From Caldifarciminota bacterium UBA6260 (lineage in GTDB: Bacteria; Hydrothermota; 32-111), in assembly GCA_002441125.1 (NCBI GenBank), contig DJVI01000016.1, positions 1 through 11,381 on the forward strand: a DNA stretch of 11,381 nucleotides. Reading direction: 5' to 3'. How positions within the stretch are numbered: the stretch's first letter is position 1; each line of letters begins with the position of its first letter. Under the pieces are notes generated by a model. That model was not told the origin of the DNA. It ran no database searches and saw nothing but the letters and a program-made list of their open reading frames with translations. Of the stretch, positions 1 through 6,396 are shown piece by piece. The translations under genes were made by a program, and so were the position numbers.

Positions 1-2
1 GA

Positions 3-305
3 AATTATATTATCCCACCTCAACCCGTTCTACCTGATGATAACAACGCAACACAAACAAAATCATCTCCAGATAGAAGAAGACATAATATAATTCCACC
101 ACATCCTGTTCCACCACAAAATCCAGTTACAATTTCAAAAGCTATAGATGTTAAAAATATAGGAAAAGATTTTGAAATACACATATTCAATGTAAATGGT
201 GTTGAGATAAAAAGTGATATAAATTCTCTTCCAACTGGAAAATACTTTTTACTTTTGAAAAATGGAAATGAAATTTACAGAGAGAAGATTGTTATATTGA
301 AATGA
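3..305 (+). CDS. C-terminal end of a secreted T9SS cargo protein (partial, 5' end outside window)
   Basis: The reading frame is open from the left edge and stops at TGA 303-305, giving 100 residues of a longer protein. The first ~40 residues are a proline/asparagine-rich linker with two similar IIPP-x-P stretches and a basic DRRRH run between them. The last ~52 residues resemble the type-A C-terminal sorting domain of the type IX secretion system (Por_Secre_tail): short beta strands, an FNVNG turn, then SLPTGKYFLLLKNGNE and the terminal KIVILK. In that family the tail directs export across the outer membrane and is normally cleaved or attached to the surface. The passenger domain lies outside the window, so its function is unknown. 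This gene is the only plus-strand gene and converges on the ABC permease gene. I am fairly sure of the sorting tail from its pattern, but no profile search was possible. Confidence 0.75.
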   Translation, partial: NYIIPPQPVLPDDNNATQTKSSPDRRRHNIIPPHPVPPQNPVTISKAIDVKNIGKDFEIHIFNVNGVEIKSDINSLPTGKYFLLLKNGNEIYREKIVILK

Positions 306-338
306 TACCATCTCTTTTCCAAAAACATATATACTCAA

Positions 339-365
339 AAAACCCCATATTCATTATGGGGTTTT
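339..365. terminator. Bidirectional intrinsic terminator between convergent genes
   Basis: A perfect 10-bp stem (AAAACCCCAT at 339-348 and ATGGGGTTTT at 356-365) encloses a 7-nt loop. T-rich tracts lie on both sides: TTTTAAATTT reading plus, and TTTTTT reading minus from 342-337. It lies 33 bases after the stop of the T9SS cargo gene and 4 bases after the stop of the minus-strand permease gene, so one hairpin can end both transcripts. Confidence 0.85.
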
Positions 366-369
366 AAAT

Positions 370-1620
370 TTAAAAGAATCTTCTTTTGAATAACTTTTCG
401 AAACCTTTACCTGTTATTATATAATCAGTGTTGAAAATTTTTACAAGTATAATTGATAGGAGTATAAAGAATAAAAGATTGTATGCTATTCCATAAAAAA
501 GCATCCTGTACTGTTCGAAAAAAATAAGTTTCAAAGACATCATAGGATGGGAAAATGGTATCAAAAAAACAATAACTTTTAAAGGTAATGAAAGGGAATC
601 AAAATCTCTAAACATTGTTAAAAAGAAAGGTATCAAGGCGAGAATAGATACAGGCATTGTTAAAGTCTGTGCTGATTTGTAATCTTTTGCAAAGATCCCT
701 AAAAGTAAACATAGGGAAAGTCCCGAAAGTAAAGATAAAAAAATAGAAACACCTATAAAAGTGTAATCAAGAATAGAAAAAACTTTTATATCGAAACTGT
801 TTGATATGAAGCCTTTAAAACCTTTCATATAATTGTAGAATCCTACCATGTATATTGAAGCCATTATTATTCCAACAAATCCACCTCCGATTATTTTCCC
901 AAGAACTATATCTCTTCTCTCAACAGGCATAGTTAATAGTGTTTCTAAAGTTTTATTCTCCTTCTCCATTCCCATAGAAGAAATTATCATTCCGCCAGAC
1001 ATTATTAAAAGCATCATTATTATTACTGGCACAAAGTTTGTCTGCTTACCGAGAAACGAATAAAGTAATTTGGGATCAACAGATTTAAAAACTTTTCCCT
1101 TCACCTTAACATTTTCATTTTTTAATTTTAATGGTTCTAAAATATTCTCATCTTTTATACCTTTTTTCAAAAGAAGATATTTTGTCAGATCATTTTTTGA
1201 ATAATTTAAACCATTCCCGATAATATCTGAAGAAATAAAATCGTAAAGTCCAATTCCCTTCAAAACCCATTCTATTTTTACATCTCCCTTCCCCCCTTTT
1301 AAAATAGAATCCTGAAAACCTTTTTCTAATATTAAAATCGCCCCACCTTCCTTTTCCAATCTTTTTATTTTTTCATCCAAGCTCTTTTCCAAAAAATCTT
1401 TATCTGAAAATTTTAAAAGTAAAGATGAAAAAACTTCTGATAACTCTGTTGAATCTTTATCATCAACAATTATGTTTGCACTTCTATTTGAAACTCCTTC
1501 TTCAGCTTTTGAAACAAAATTCCCAATAGAGCCTAAAATGAAAGAAACAAAAATAAGAGAGATTATTGTTGATCTTGTCAAAAGTTCTTTAACCTCTTTT
1601 TTTATAATATTAAAAATCAT
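370..1620 (-). CDS. NatB-like ABC-2 type transporter permease
   Basis: This 416-residue membrane protein is the likely permease partner of the ATPase encoded just upstream. It has one N-terminal membrane helix (about residues 13-36), a large extracytoplasmic domain (about 40-190), then five or six hydrophobic helices towards the C-terminus. After the second helix comes the cytoplasmic coupling segment MEKENKTLETLLTMPVERRD followed by IVLGK, typical of the ABC-2/NatB (COG1668) family, which exports sodium, drugs or lipids; the substrate cannot be read from sequence. I chose ATG 1618-1620 because GGAG sits 6 nt upstream. An upstream TTG (1633-1635) would add five residues without a good ribosome binding site. 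The start overlaps the end of the ATPase gene by 11 nt, which implies translational coupling. The gene ends directly before the shared terminator. Confidence 0.85.
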   Translation of the reverse strand: MIFNIIKKEVKELLTRSTIISLIFVSFILGSIGNFVSKAEEGVSNRSANIIVDDKDSTELSEVFSSLLLKFSDKDFLEKSLDEKIKRLEKEGGAILILEKGFQDSILKGGKGDVKIEWVLKGIGLYDFISSDIIGNGLNYSKNDLTKYLLLKKGIKDENILEPLKLKNENVKVKGKVFKSVDPKLLYSFLGKQTNFVPVIIMMLLIMSGGMIISSMGMEKENKTLETLLTMPVERRDIVLGKIIGGGFVGIIMASIYMVGFYNYMKGFKGFISNSFDIKVFSILDYTFIGVSIFLSLLSGLSLCLLLGIFAKDYKSAQTLTMPVSILALIPFFLTMFRDFDSLSLPLKVIVFLIPFSHPMMSLKLIFFEQYRMLFYGIAYNLLFFILLSIILVKIFNTDYIITGKGFEKLFKRRFF

Positions 1621-2338
1621 TTTTAACTCCAACAACTTTTACAAAAATCTCTTCAATGTTTTGTGCTTTATACTTTTCTTTCAATTTCCCAATATTACCA
1701 CTTTCAACTATCAATCCATTGTTTATAAGAGATATCCTGTCACAAAGATAATCAACTTCAAGCATATTGTGAGAAGAAACTATAAAAGTTGTTCCTTCTT
1801 TCGCTTTCTTTTTAATGATATCTCTTATCTGGGTAGCGTTTATAACATCCAATCCGGAAGTTGGTTCATCGAGTATTGCGAGTTTTGGCTCAACCATCAA
1901 ACTTCTCGCTATTAATAATCTCCTCACCATTCCTTTAGAGTAAGTTTCAATCTTATCGTTCAACCTTTCATTAAGGGATGATAACTCTATTCCATACTCC
2001 AAAGTTTTTTCCCTATCTTTCCCATCTATAAAAAAATTAACAAAAAATTTTAAATAATCTATACCTTTAAGATTCTTGTAAGCACCAGCATCCTCTGGAA
2101 GATAAGAAATTATCTTTTTTATCTCCATCTTTTTGGATATATCGTAATCAAAAATTTTTACTTCACCACCACTTTTGGAAAGAATCGTTGAAAGTATTCT
2201 CAAACATGTTGATTTTCCTGCACCATTTGGTCCAATAAGTCCAAATATCTCACCTTTAAAACATTCAAAACTTATACCCCTCAAAGCTTCTACTTTCCCA
2301 AAGTTTTTTTGCAAATTCTCTACCTTTACCACTTCCAT
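1610..2338 (-). CDS. NatA-like ABC transporter ATP-binding protein
   Basis: This is a complete 242-residue ABC ATPase that should energise the adjacent permease. Visible motifs: Walker A GPNGAGKST (residues 36-44), Q-loop region SYLPEDAG (78-85, with Glu where many ABC proteins have Gln, common in ABC-2 exporters), signature YSKGM (133-137), Walker B plus D-loop LAILDEPTSGLD (153-164) and the H-loop histidine in SSH (about 190). The YSKGM form of the signature is usual in the NatA/DrrA branch. The start ATG is preceded by GAGAGG inside the end of the upstream gene, only 2 nt after that gene's stop. The 3' end overlaps the permease start by 11 nt. ATP-driven export is firm; the substrate is unknown. 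Confidence 0.92.
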   Translation of the reverse strand: MEVVKVENLQKNFGKVEALRGISFECFKGEIFGLIGPNGAGKSTCLRILSTILSKSGGEVKIFDYDISKKMEIKKIISYLPEDAGAYKNLKGIDYLKFFVNFFIDGKDREKTLEYGIELSSLNERLNDKIETYSKGMVRRLLIARSLMVEPKLAILDEPTSGLDVINATQIRDIIKKKAKEGTTFIVSSHNMLEVDYLCDRISLINNGLIVESGNIGKLKEKYKAQNIEEIFVKVVGVKNDF

Positions 2339-2340
2339 TT

Positions 2341-2868
2341 TTAATCCTCTCTATTTTTAAAAATAAGATAACCTGTTAGCAAAAAGAATAAAATGGAACC
2401 CAAACATCCTGATCCCCTCTCTAATAAAACTATAAAATTTTTATAACCTTTTTTTATTTCTTTTGTAGAGTAATCATAATAAGGAGTAAAAATAATAGAT
2501 AATAAACTCAACAAAGTTGAAAATGAAAGTAATACGATAAAAGTTGGAATTACAAAATCCCCTATAGAGTTTATAACACTTTTACTCTGACCTAAAGTAA
2601 ACACAATTTCTAAAATTCCAACTATCAGAAGAAAGATCAATCCGAAAGCTGAAACAATTATTGTGCCTGCTACAGGAGTACCAATGCAACATCCAAAAAT
2701 CAGGTTATCTTTTGCAATATTCAAATTATTTGAAAGAAAAGGGAAATGAATACAATAAACAGGTTTATTATCTAAAGATTTCAGACTATCATAGTTTTCT
2801 CTATTTGGGTACAAAATAAGTTGGTTTAAAGAAACTATTAAAAAAACTATTATAAATTTTTTTAACAT
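2341..2868 (-). CDS. Four-helix membrane protein of unknown function, linked to the ABC exporter
   Basis: I do not recognise this 175-residue protein. It has an N-terminal hydrophobic segment (about 4-19) that may be a signal peptide or anchor, a short hydrophilic loop, then three membrane helices (about 62-92, 104-128 and 154-170). Cysteines are placed notably: Cys39, adjacent Cys60-Cys61 in GCCIGTP at the start of the second helix, and Cys155 in GSGCLGS. Its stop lies 2 nt before the start codon of the ATPase gene, so it is probably the first gene of a three-gene exporter operon and may be an accessory or sensing subunit. There is no Shine-Dalgarno sequence before its ATG; a TATAAT box lies 7 nt upstream instead, suggesting a leaderless message. 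The reading frame and cotranscription are well supported; any role is inference. Confidence 0.75.
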   Translation of the reverse strand: MLKKFIIVFLIVSLNQLILYPNRENYDSLKSLDNKPVYCIHFPFLSNNLNIAKDNLIFGCCIGTPVAGTIIVSAFGLIFLLIVGILEIVFTLGQSKSVINSIGDFVIPTFIVLLSFSTLLSLLSIIFTPYYDYSTKEIKKGYKNFIVLLERGSGCLGSILFFLLTGYLIFKNRED

Positions 2869-2875
2869 TAAAAAA

Positions 2876-2903
2876 ATTATACTTTATTAAAACCAAAAAT
2901 CAA
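2876..2903 (-). promoter_or_regulatory. Putative sigma70-type promoter for the membrane protein/ABC exporter genes, likely leaderless
   Basis: On the minus strand TTGATT (2903-2898) is followed after 16 nt by a perfect TATAAT (2881-2876), then 7 nt to the ATG at 2868-2866. Transcription would begin at or next to the start codon. It sits in the 39-nt gap after the prepilin gene, so the exporter genes could be transcribed independently. Confidence 0.5.
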
Positions 2904-2907
2904 CCTT

Positions 2908-3372
2908 TTATTTTGTTATATACTCGAGAACAAAGGTATAATTATCATTAAGTGAATACTGGAAAGCCCCTTTAAATATCCCTTTAATCTTTTTAACCAA
3001 AGCTTTATCTTTTGTTGTTAAAGAAATCCCATAAAGTATTCCAGTTTTTGGATGTTTTGGTTTATTGTTTACAATCCAATTCTCCCAATCATACCTTATA
3101 TCCTTTTTAGGTCTATAATCGAATTTAAATCCTTTAGGTAAATATTTCTTTAAATCTTTAGGTATTGTTCCGGGCCCCATATCTTGCGGAAATTTCCCAT
3201 AATCAGCATAATAAGCAACAACAGCATCTCTTATTACCTCAAAATCTGTAATAACTTTCGCAGCTTCGGCACTTTTTTTAGCTTCATAGAATGATGGAAC
3301 AGCAAAACTAACAAGAATGGATATTATCAGAATAACTACCATCAACTCGATAAGAGAAAATCCATTTTTCAT
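2908..3372 (-). CDS. Type IV prepilin / pseudopilin (N-methylated, GspG/PilA-like)
   Basis: This 154-residue protein starts with a class III signal: MKNG followed by FSLIELMVVILIISILVS. Prepilin peptidase would cut after Gly4, leaving an N-terminal Phe and the conserved glutamate at mature position 5 (Glu9). A hydrophobic helix runs to about residue 27 and continues as an amphipathic helix. Next comes a motif common in pseudopilins and pilins, AYYADYGKFPQD, and then a C-terminal globular region without the usual cysteine pair. It would be an inner-membrane precursor assembled into a pilus or secretion pseudopilus by machinery encoded elsewhere. The start codon overlaps the stop of the upstream gene (ATGA), with GGAGG 6 nt before it. 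Whether it is a major or minor subunit cannot be told. Confidence 0.88.
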   Translation of the reverse strand: MKNGFSLIELMVVILIISILVSFAVPSFYEAKKSAEAAKVITDFEVIRDAVVAYYADYGKFPQDMGPGTIPKDLKKYLPKGFKFDYRPKKDIRYDWENWIVNNKPKHPKTGILYGISLTTKDKALVKKIKGIFKGAFQYSLNDNYTFVLEYITK

Positions 3373-3848
3373 TTTTCGCCTCCACCCAAAATCAAACTTT
3401 TAAATTTTTCTGGAAGAAGTGTAACAGGATCTTCGTTAGAATTGTAAATTATCTTTTTGCCATTATTCTCGATTTCAAGCTGAAAAATTGAATCATCTAA
3501 AATTTTATATAAAACTGAATCTTCATCTTTCACAAGACCTTTCAAATCTTTTGGTAAAAAACCGTTCTGTTCTTTAAAATTGTTAACCTTCATAACTGTG
3601 AGGTAAAGGAAAACTTTTTTATTTTCTTCAATCTCACTTTCAGTTAAATTCAAACTATTCAAATCTTCAAATCTTTTGATGTTGAATAAAATTGAAGATA
3701 CAAAAAGGATCAAGAAAACAAAAAAAGTAACTACAAGTGAAATCTGTTTTAAACTGTTTCTTTCCTTTTTTACCTCTTTACTCTTTTTATCCTCTTCCTC
3801 TTCAACTTTCTGGATGAGTTCATCGATATCTTTTTTTACTTCATCCAT
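3369..3848 (-). CDS. Single-pass membrane protein with pilin-like outer domain, partner of the prepilin
   Basis: This 159-residue protein is unfamiliar as a family. Residues 1-33 are highly charged and predicted helical or coiled coil (many Glu and Lys) and should be cytoplasmic. Residues 36-56 form one membrane helix, and 57-159 lie outside. The outer part carries FLYLTVMKVNNFKEQNGFLPKDLKGL, which resembles the helix-turn AYYADYGKFPQD / IPKDLKKYL layout of the next gene's pilin. The protein lacks a prepilin peptidase site, so it would not be processed as a pilin. AAAGGAG lies 5 nt before the ATG, and the stop overlaps the prepilin start by ATGA, so the two are translationally coupled. A role in anchoring, assembling or regulating the pilin is inferred from context only. 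Confidence 0.75.
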   Translation of the reverse strand: MDEVKKDIDELIQKVEEEEDKKSKEVKKERNSLKQISLVVTFFVFLILFVSSILFNIKRFEDLNSLNLTESEIEENKKVFLYLTVMKVNNFKEQNGFLPKDLKGLVKDEDSVLYKILDDSIFQLEIENNGKKIIYNSNEDPVTLLPEKFKSLILGGGEK

Positions 3849-3865
3849 AAAAACTCCTTTTAGAA

Positions 3866-3894
3866 ATTATAAACAAAAATTATGCCAAATTTAA
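3866..3894 (-). promoter_or_regulatory. Putative promoter for the two pilus-related genes
   Basis: On the minus strand a perfect TATAAT (3871-3866) lies 17 nt downstream of a weak -35 TTAAAT (3894-3889), and 17 nt before the ATG at 3848. The expected transcript start would leave a short leader that still carries the ribosome binding site AAGGAG. The -35 match is poor, so this is tentative. Confidence 0.4.
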
Positions 3895-3929
3895 GTTAAA
3901 CTATTAGTTGTGTTACAAAATTTTAAAAT

Positions 3930-3961
3930 AAAAAAACGATAATTTAAAAATTACACTGTCG
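3930..3961 (-). terminator. Possible weak intrinsic terminator after the serpin gene
   Basis: On the minus strand the RNA can form an imperfect, AT-rich hairpin: outer CGA/TCG pairs, a 5-nt bulge (CAGTG), and inner TAATTT/AAATTA pairs with a 2-nt loop, followed by seven Ts (3936-3930). It begins just after the serpin stop codon and before the next promoter. The stem is weak, so confidence is low. Confidence 0.3.
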
Positions 3962-3969
3962 GATAAATA

Positions 3970-5184
3970 TTACTCTTCAAATTGTGGATTCTCTACTTTT
4001 GCTATGAAAAGCATATTACCCGTCTGTTTCTCCATAATTATAAAGAGGAATGGTTTATCAATTTTTAAAATTCTTTTAGGCATAACAGAAGTTTCTTTAA
4101 CTATTATCACACCTGTTGCCGCTGCGGCCTCACTCCCTTCCTCATCAACTTTTAAAAAGGATTGGTGTATAACATTACTTATATAAAGGTCTGAAAAATC
4201 TGTTATAAATGAGAAATCAGCATCTGGAGTGAAAGATTCTTTCATTCCCATCTTTATCAAGATATCGTTTAGTAAATACTTTTTTTCAAGTTTGAATTTT
4301 GGGAAAGAGATCCTATCAAATTTTTCAAAACTCATCGAATCTATACTATTTTCAATTTCACTATATTTAAGCGGAAAAAGAGTTTTGATCTCTTCTTTGG
4401 GAGCAATAAAGAATGCTGAAAAATTTGAATCAGCATAAGGAAATTCAACTATAAAAAATTTCTCATTTTCAAAATATTTTAAAGGTTTCTCAAGTTCAGT
4501 TGACATCATCTTACATTTAACTTTTTTATTCTTATCAACAAAAAAATCTTCTTCAAAAGTATATTTCTTTTCAAACTGTTTTTCCCATAAAGAGTTAAAG
4601 TATATAGCGTTTGTAATCACAAGTGCGGTAGATTCATCTATCATCCCTTTTGGAATAAAATCTTTTATCTTTTCTTTTGTGAAATCCTCAATAAATTTGT
4701 TTATTTTTAACCTTGATTCTTCAGTTTCATTTATAAAATCAAGTTTTTGTGCAAAGGAATTATAACTCTCTTTTATCCTTTCAGGATAATCCTCTCTGAA
4801 TTTATATGACTTTTCCATCCAGAGTCCATTTGAAATCTTTATAGTTATCTCTTTGCTTTCCTTATCAAATTTTTTAAGCTGGTTAGAATAGATTTTTCTC
4901 AAACTCTCCTTATCTGGAAAATGAAAAACCTTTTTTATCTCTTTTTCAGTTTCTCCACCAGCCCCTTCATAAGTTATCGCAAGTGCGGTTGAGATACTGA
5001 ATGGAGAAATCACAACATTTTCATCTTTATCGTATAATCTGTTCAAAAGCTCAAACCCAAAAACATTATAGAAATTATCAACTTTTATATCGCTGCTTTT
5101 ATCTTCAACTTTTTTACCCATATCAGCTTTAGCGCATGAGAAAAGCAAAAAAATAAAAATAAAAATGTAAAATATTCTTTTCAT
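3970..5184 (-). CDS. Serpin-family serine protease inhibitor, predicted lipoprotein
   Basis: This 404-residue protein has a lysine-arginine N-terminus, a hydrophobic signal and a lipobox-like LFSC with the lipidated cysteine at residue 17, so it is probably a membrane-anchored lipoprotein facing the periplasm or the outside. The rest is a full-length serpin (MEROPS I4): ISPFSISTALAITYEGAGGETEKEI near the start, the conserved NAIYFNSLWEKQF in the middle, and LFIAKVENPQ at the end. The reactive loop hinge EEGSEAAAATG (about 348-358) has small residues at the P12-P9 positions, the mark of an inhibitory serpin that can insert its loop. The scissile bond should lie within about residues 363-369 (K-E-T-S-V-M-P); P1 cannot be fixed because the loop is about three residues longer than in alpha-1-antitrypsin. 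AAAGGAG precedes the ATG. It lies 12 nt after the acyltransferase gene and probably ends that operon. Confidence 0.93.
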   Translation of the reverse strand: MKRIFYIFIFIFLLFSCAKADMGKKVEDKSSDIKVDNFYNVFGFELLNRLYDKDENVVISPFSISTALAITYEGAGGETEKEIKKVFHFPDKESLRKIYSNQLKKFDKESKEITIKISNGLWMEKSYKFREDYPERIKESYNSFAQKLDFINETEESRLKINKFIEDFTKEKIKDFIPKGMIDESTALVITNAIYFNSLWEKQFEKKYTFEEDFFVDKNKKVKCKMMSTELEKPLKYFENEKFFIVEFPYADSNFSAFFIAPKEEIKTLFPLKYSEIENSIDSMSFEKFDRISFPKFKLEKKYLLNDILIKMGMKESFTPDADFSFITDFSDLYISNVIHQSFLKVDEEGSEAAAATGVIIVKETSVMPKRILKIDKPFLFIIMEKQTGNMLFIAKVENPQFEE

Positions 5185-5196
5185 AAAAATCTCCTT

Positions 5197-6396
5197 TCAA
5201 ATGTTAAGTTTTGAAGAATCCTTCCCTAAAATTTTAAATATTTTTACCCAAAAGTATTCAAAACTATATTTGAAATTAAATTTACTCCAAACATTAACTA
5301 TAATGACCCAAATAATTACATTAAAAAATCCAAACAGGAAAGTTGAGTTCATATCCATATTCCATCCTTCATTAACTTTTAGATAAAATTTTCTAAACAA
5401 CTCAGAAAGCAAAACCTCCAAAAAGTATATTGTAAGACTCACCCTGCTAAAATTATACACGAAAGAGAATCTTTTTAAACTATTTTTTCTCTTTTCAAGA
5501 ATAAGATAAAGTGAAACGATACTCAAAATAAAAATACCAAGCTCAAAATTCGTTTTAAAATACCAGAAATAATCAGGTTTCGAAATCGTTTTGGGAAATT
5601 TTGTCAAGCCAAAAATTCCATAAAGAATAAGAAGGATGGATGATGGCAAAATTAACTTTTTCAAAAGATCCTTCCTACCATCGAATATAAGATAACCTAT
5701 CAACATTCCAAAAAGCCCATAAGAAAAATATGTTATTAAAGGGTAAGGGTTAGAGAGGAAAAATGTTAAAAGTAAAGATGGTAAAAAATTGTTTTGTTCT
5801 TTTAAAATGGAAAAATAACTATAAAGACTGACTCTTGTAAAAGAAAGAAAAATAGTTAAAAAAGAGGTTAAAAATAAAAAAGTGTAAATAAGATTTCTTT
5901 TTAATTTCATTTTTTTGAAAAATGATTGCAAAAAAGTAATAAAAAGTATGTTAAAAGCTATTGTTGATATTGATGAACCATCGAAAAGTTTTTCGTATGG
6001 ATGAAATTGGGAGATTCTATCTCTCAAAATGGCCCCTACAAATGTTAGTGAAGGAGTGTTATTAACAAAATCTACATTCCATCTTCCAAAAATCAGGTTT
6101 AAAGAAAAGTGAATCAGAATATAAAATAAAAAAGTAAAAAAAGAAAGTTTTAAAAAATTACTATTTTCATTTTTTTCATCCCTTTTTAAAAAAACGAAAG
6201 TGTTTAAAATTGAAGAATAGATTATAAAAATACCACCCCAGAGAGCCATAAAACTTATCAAAACTATAAAAAGTGGGGGATTTGAAAAGTCAATAAGATG
6301 TATTTTGTCATAGTTGTAAATTGAAGAATGGAAGAAAATAATAAATATCATGGCTATACCTCTTATAATGTCGAATGTAACTATTCTATCTTTCAC
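5197..6396 (-). CDS. Multi-pass membrane protein, DUF1624/DUF418-like putative acyltransferase
   Basis: This 399-residue integral membrane protein has about ten hydrophobic helices. Its N-terminus reads RIVTFDIIRGIAMIFIIFFH, matching the D-x2-RG...H opening (Asp9, Arg12-Gly13, His23) of the heparan-alpha-glucosaminide N-acetyltransferase-like (DUF1624), DUF418 and acyltransferase-3 families. These families move acyl groups from a carrier across or onto the membrane. Near the C-terminus RVSLTIYFLEVLLSELF resembles the 'GR-x-ALT-x-YL' helix of DUF418-type proteins. The start is GTG 6396-6394 with AAAGGAGG 4 nt upstream; the first in-frame Met (residue 16) would remove the conserved motif. GTGA overlaps the stop of the adenylate-forming enzyme gene, so the two are translationally coupled and perhaps act in one pathway. 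The acyl donor and acceptor are unknown; the family assignment within this superfamily is tentative. Confidence 0.7.
   Translation of the reverse strand: MKDRIVTFDIIRGIAMIFIIFFHSSIYNYDKIHLIDFSNPPLFIVLISFMALWGGIFIIYSSILNTFVFLKRDEKNENSNFLKLSFFTFLFYILIHFSLNLIFGRWNVDFVNNTPSLTFVGAILRDRISQFHPYEKLFDGSSISTIAFNILFITFLQSFFKKMKLKRNLIYTFLFLTSFLTIFLSFTRVSLYSYFSILKEQNNFLPSLLLTFFLSNPYPLITYFSYGLFGMLIGYLIFDGRKDLLKKLILPSSILLILYGIFGLTKFPKTISKPDYFWYFKTNFELGIFILSIVSLYLILEKRKNSLKRFSFVYNFSRVSLTIYFLEVLLSELFRKFYLKVNEGWNMDMNSTFLFGFFNVIIWVIIVNVWSKFNFKYSFEYFWVKIFKILGKDSSKLNI

Noticed and set aside
1621..1635. Upstream TTG start for the permease adding five residues
   Set aside because: The region holds the GGAG that serves ATG 1620, and ATG has the proper spacing.
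848..2360. Plus-strand reading frames opposite the ABC transporter genes (for example 1472-1915)
   Set aside because: They lie antisense to genes with clear ABC motifs, have no ribosome binding site and show no recognisable domain.
725..5790. Recurrent AAAGTAAAGAT-like stretches
   Set aside because: They fall inside coding regions where leucine- and serine-rich membrane segments reuse the same AT-rich codons, so they are not a DNA repeat family.
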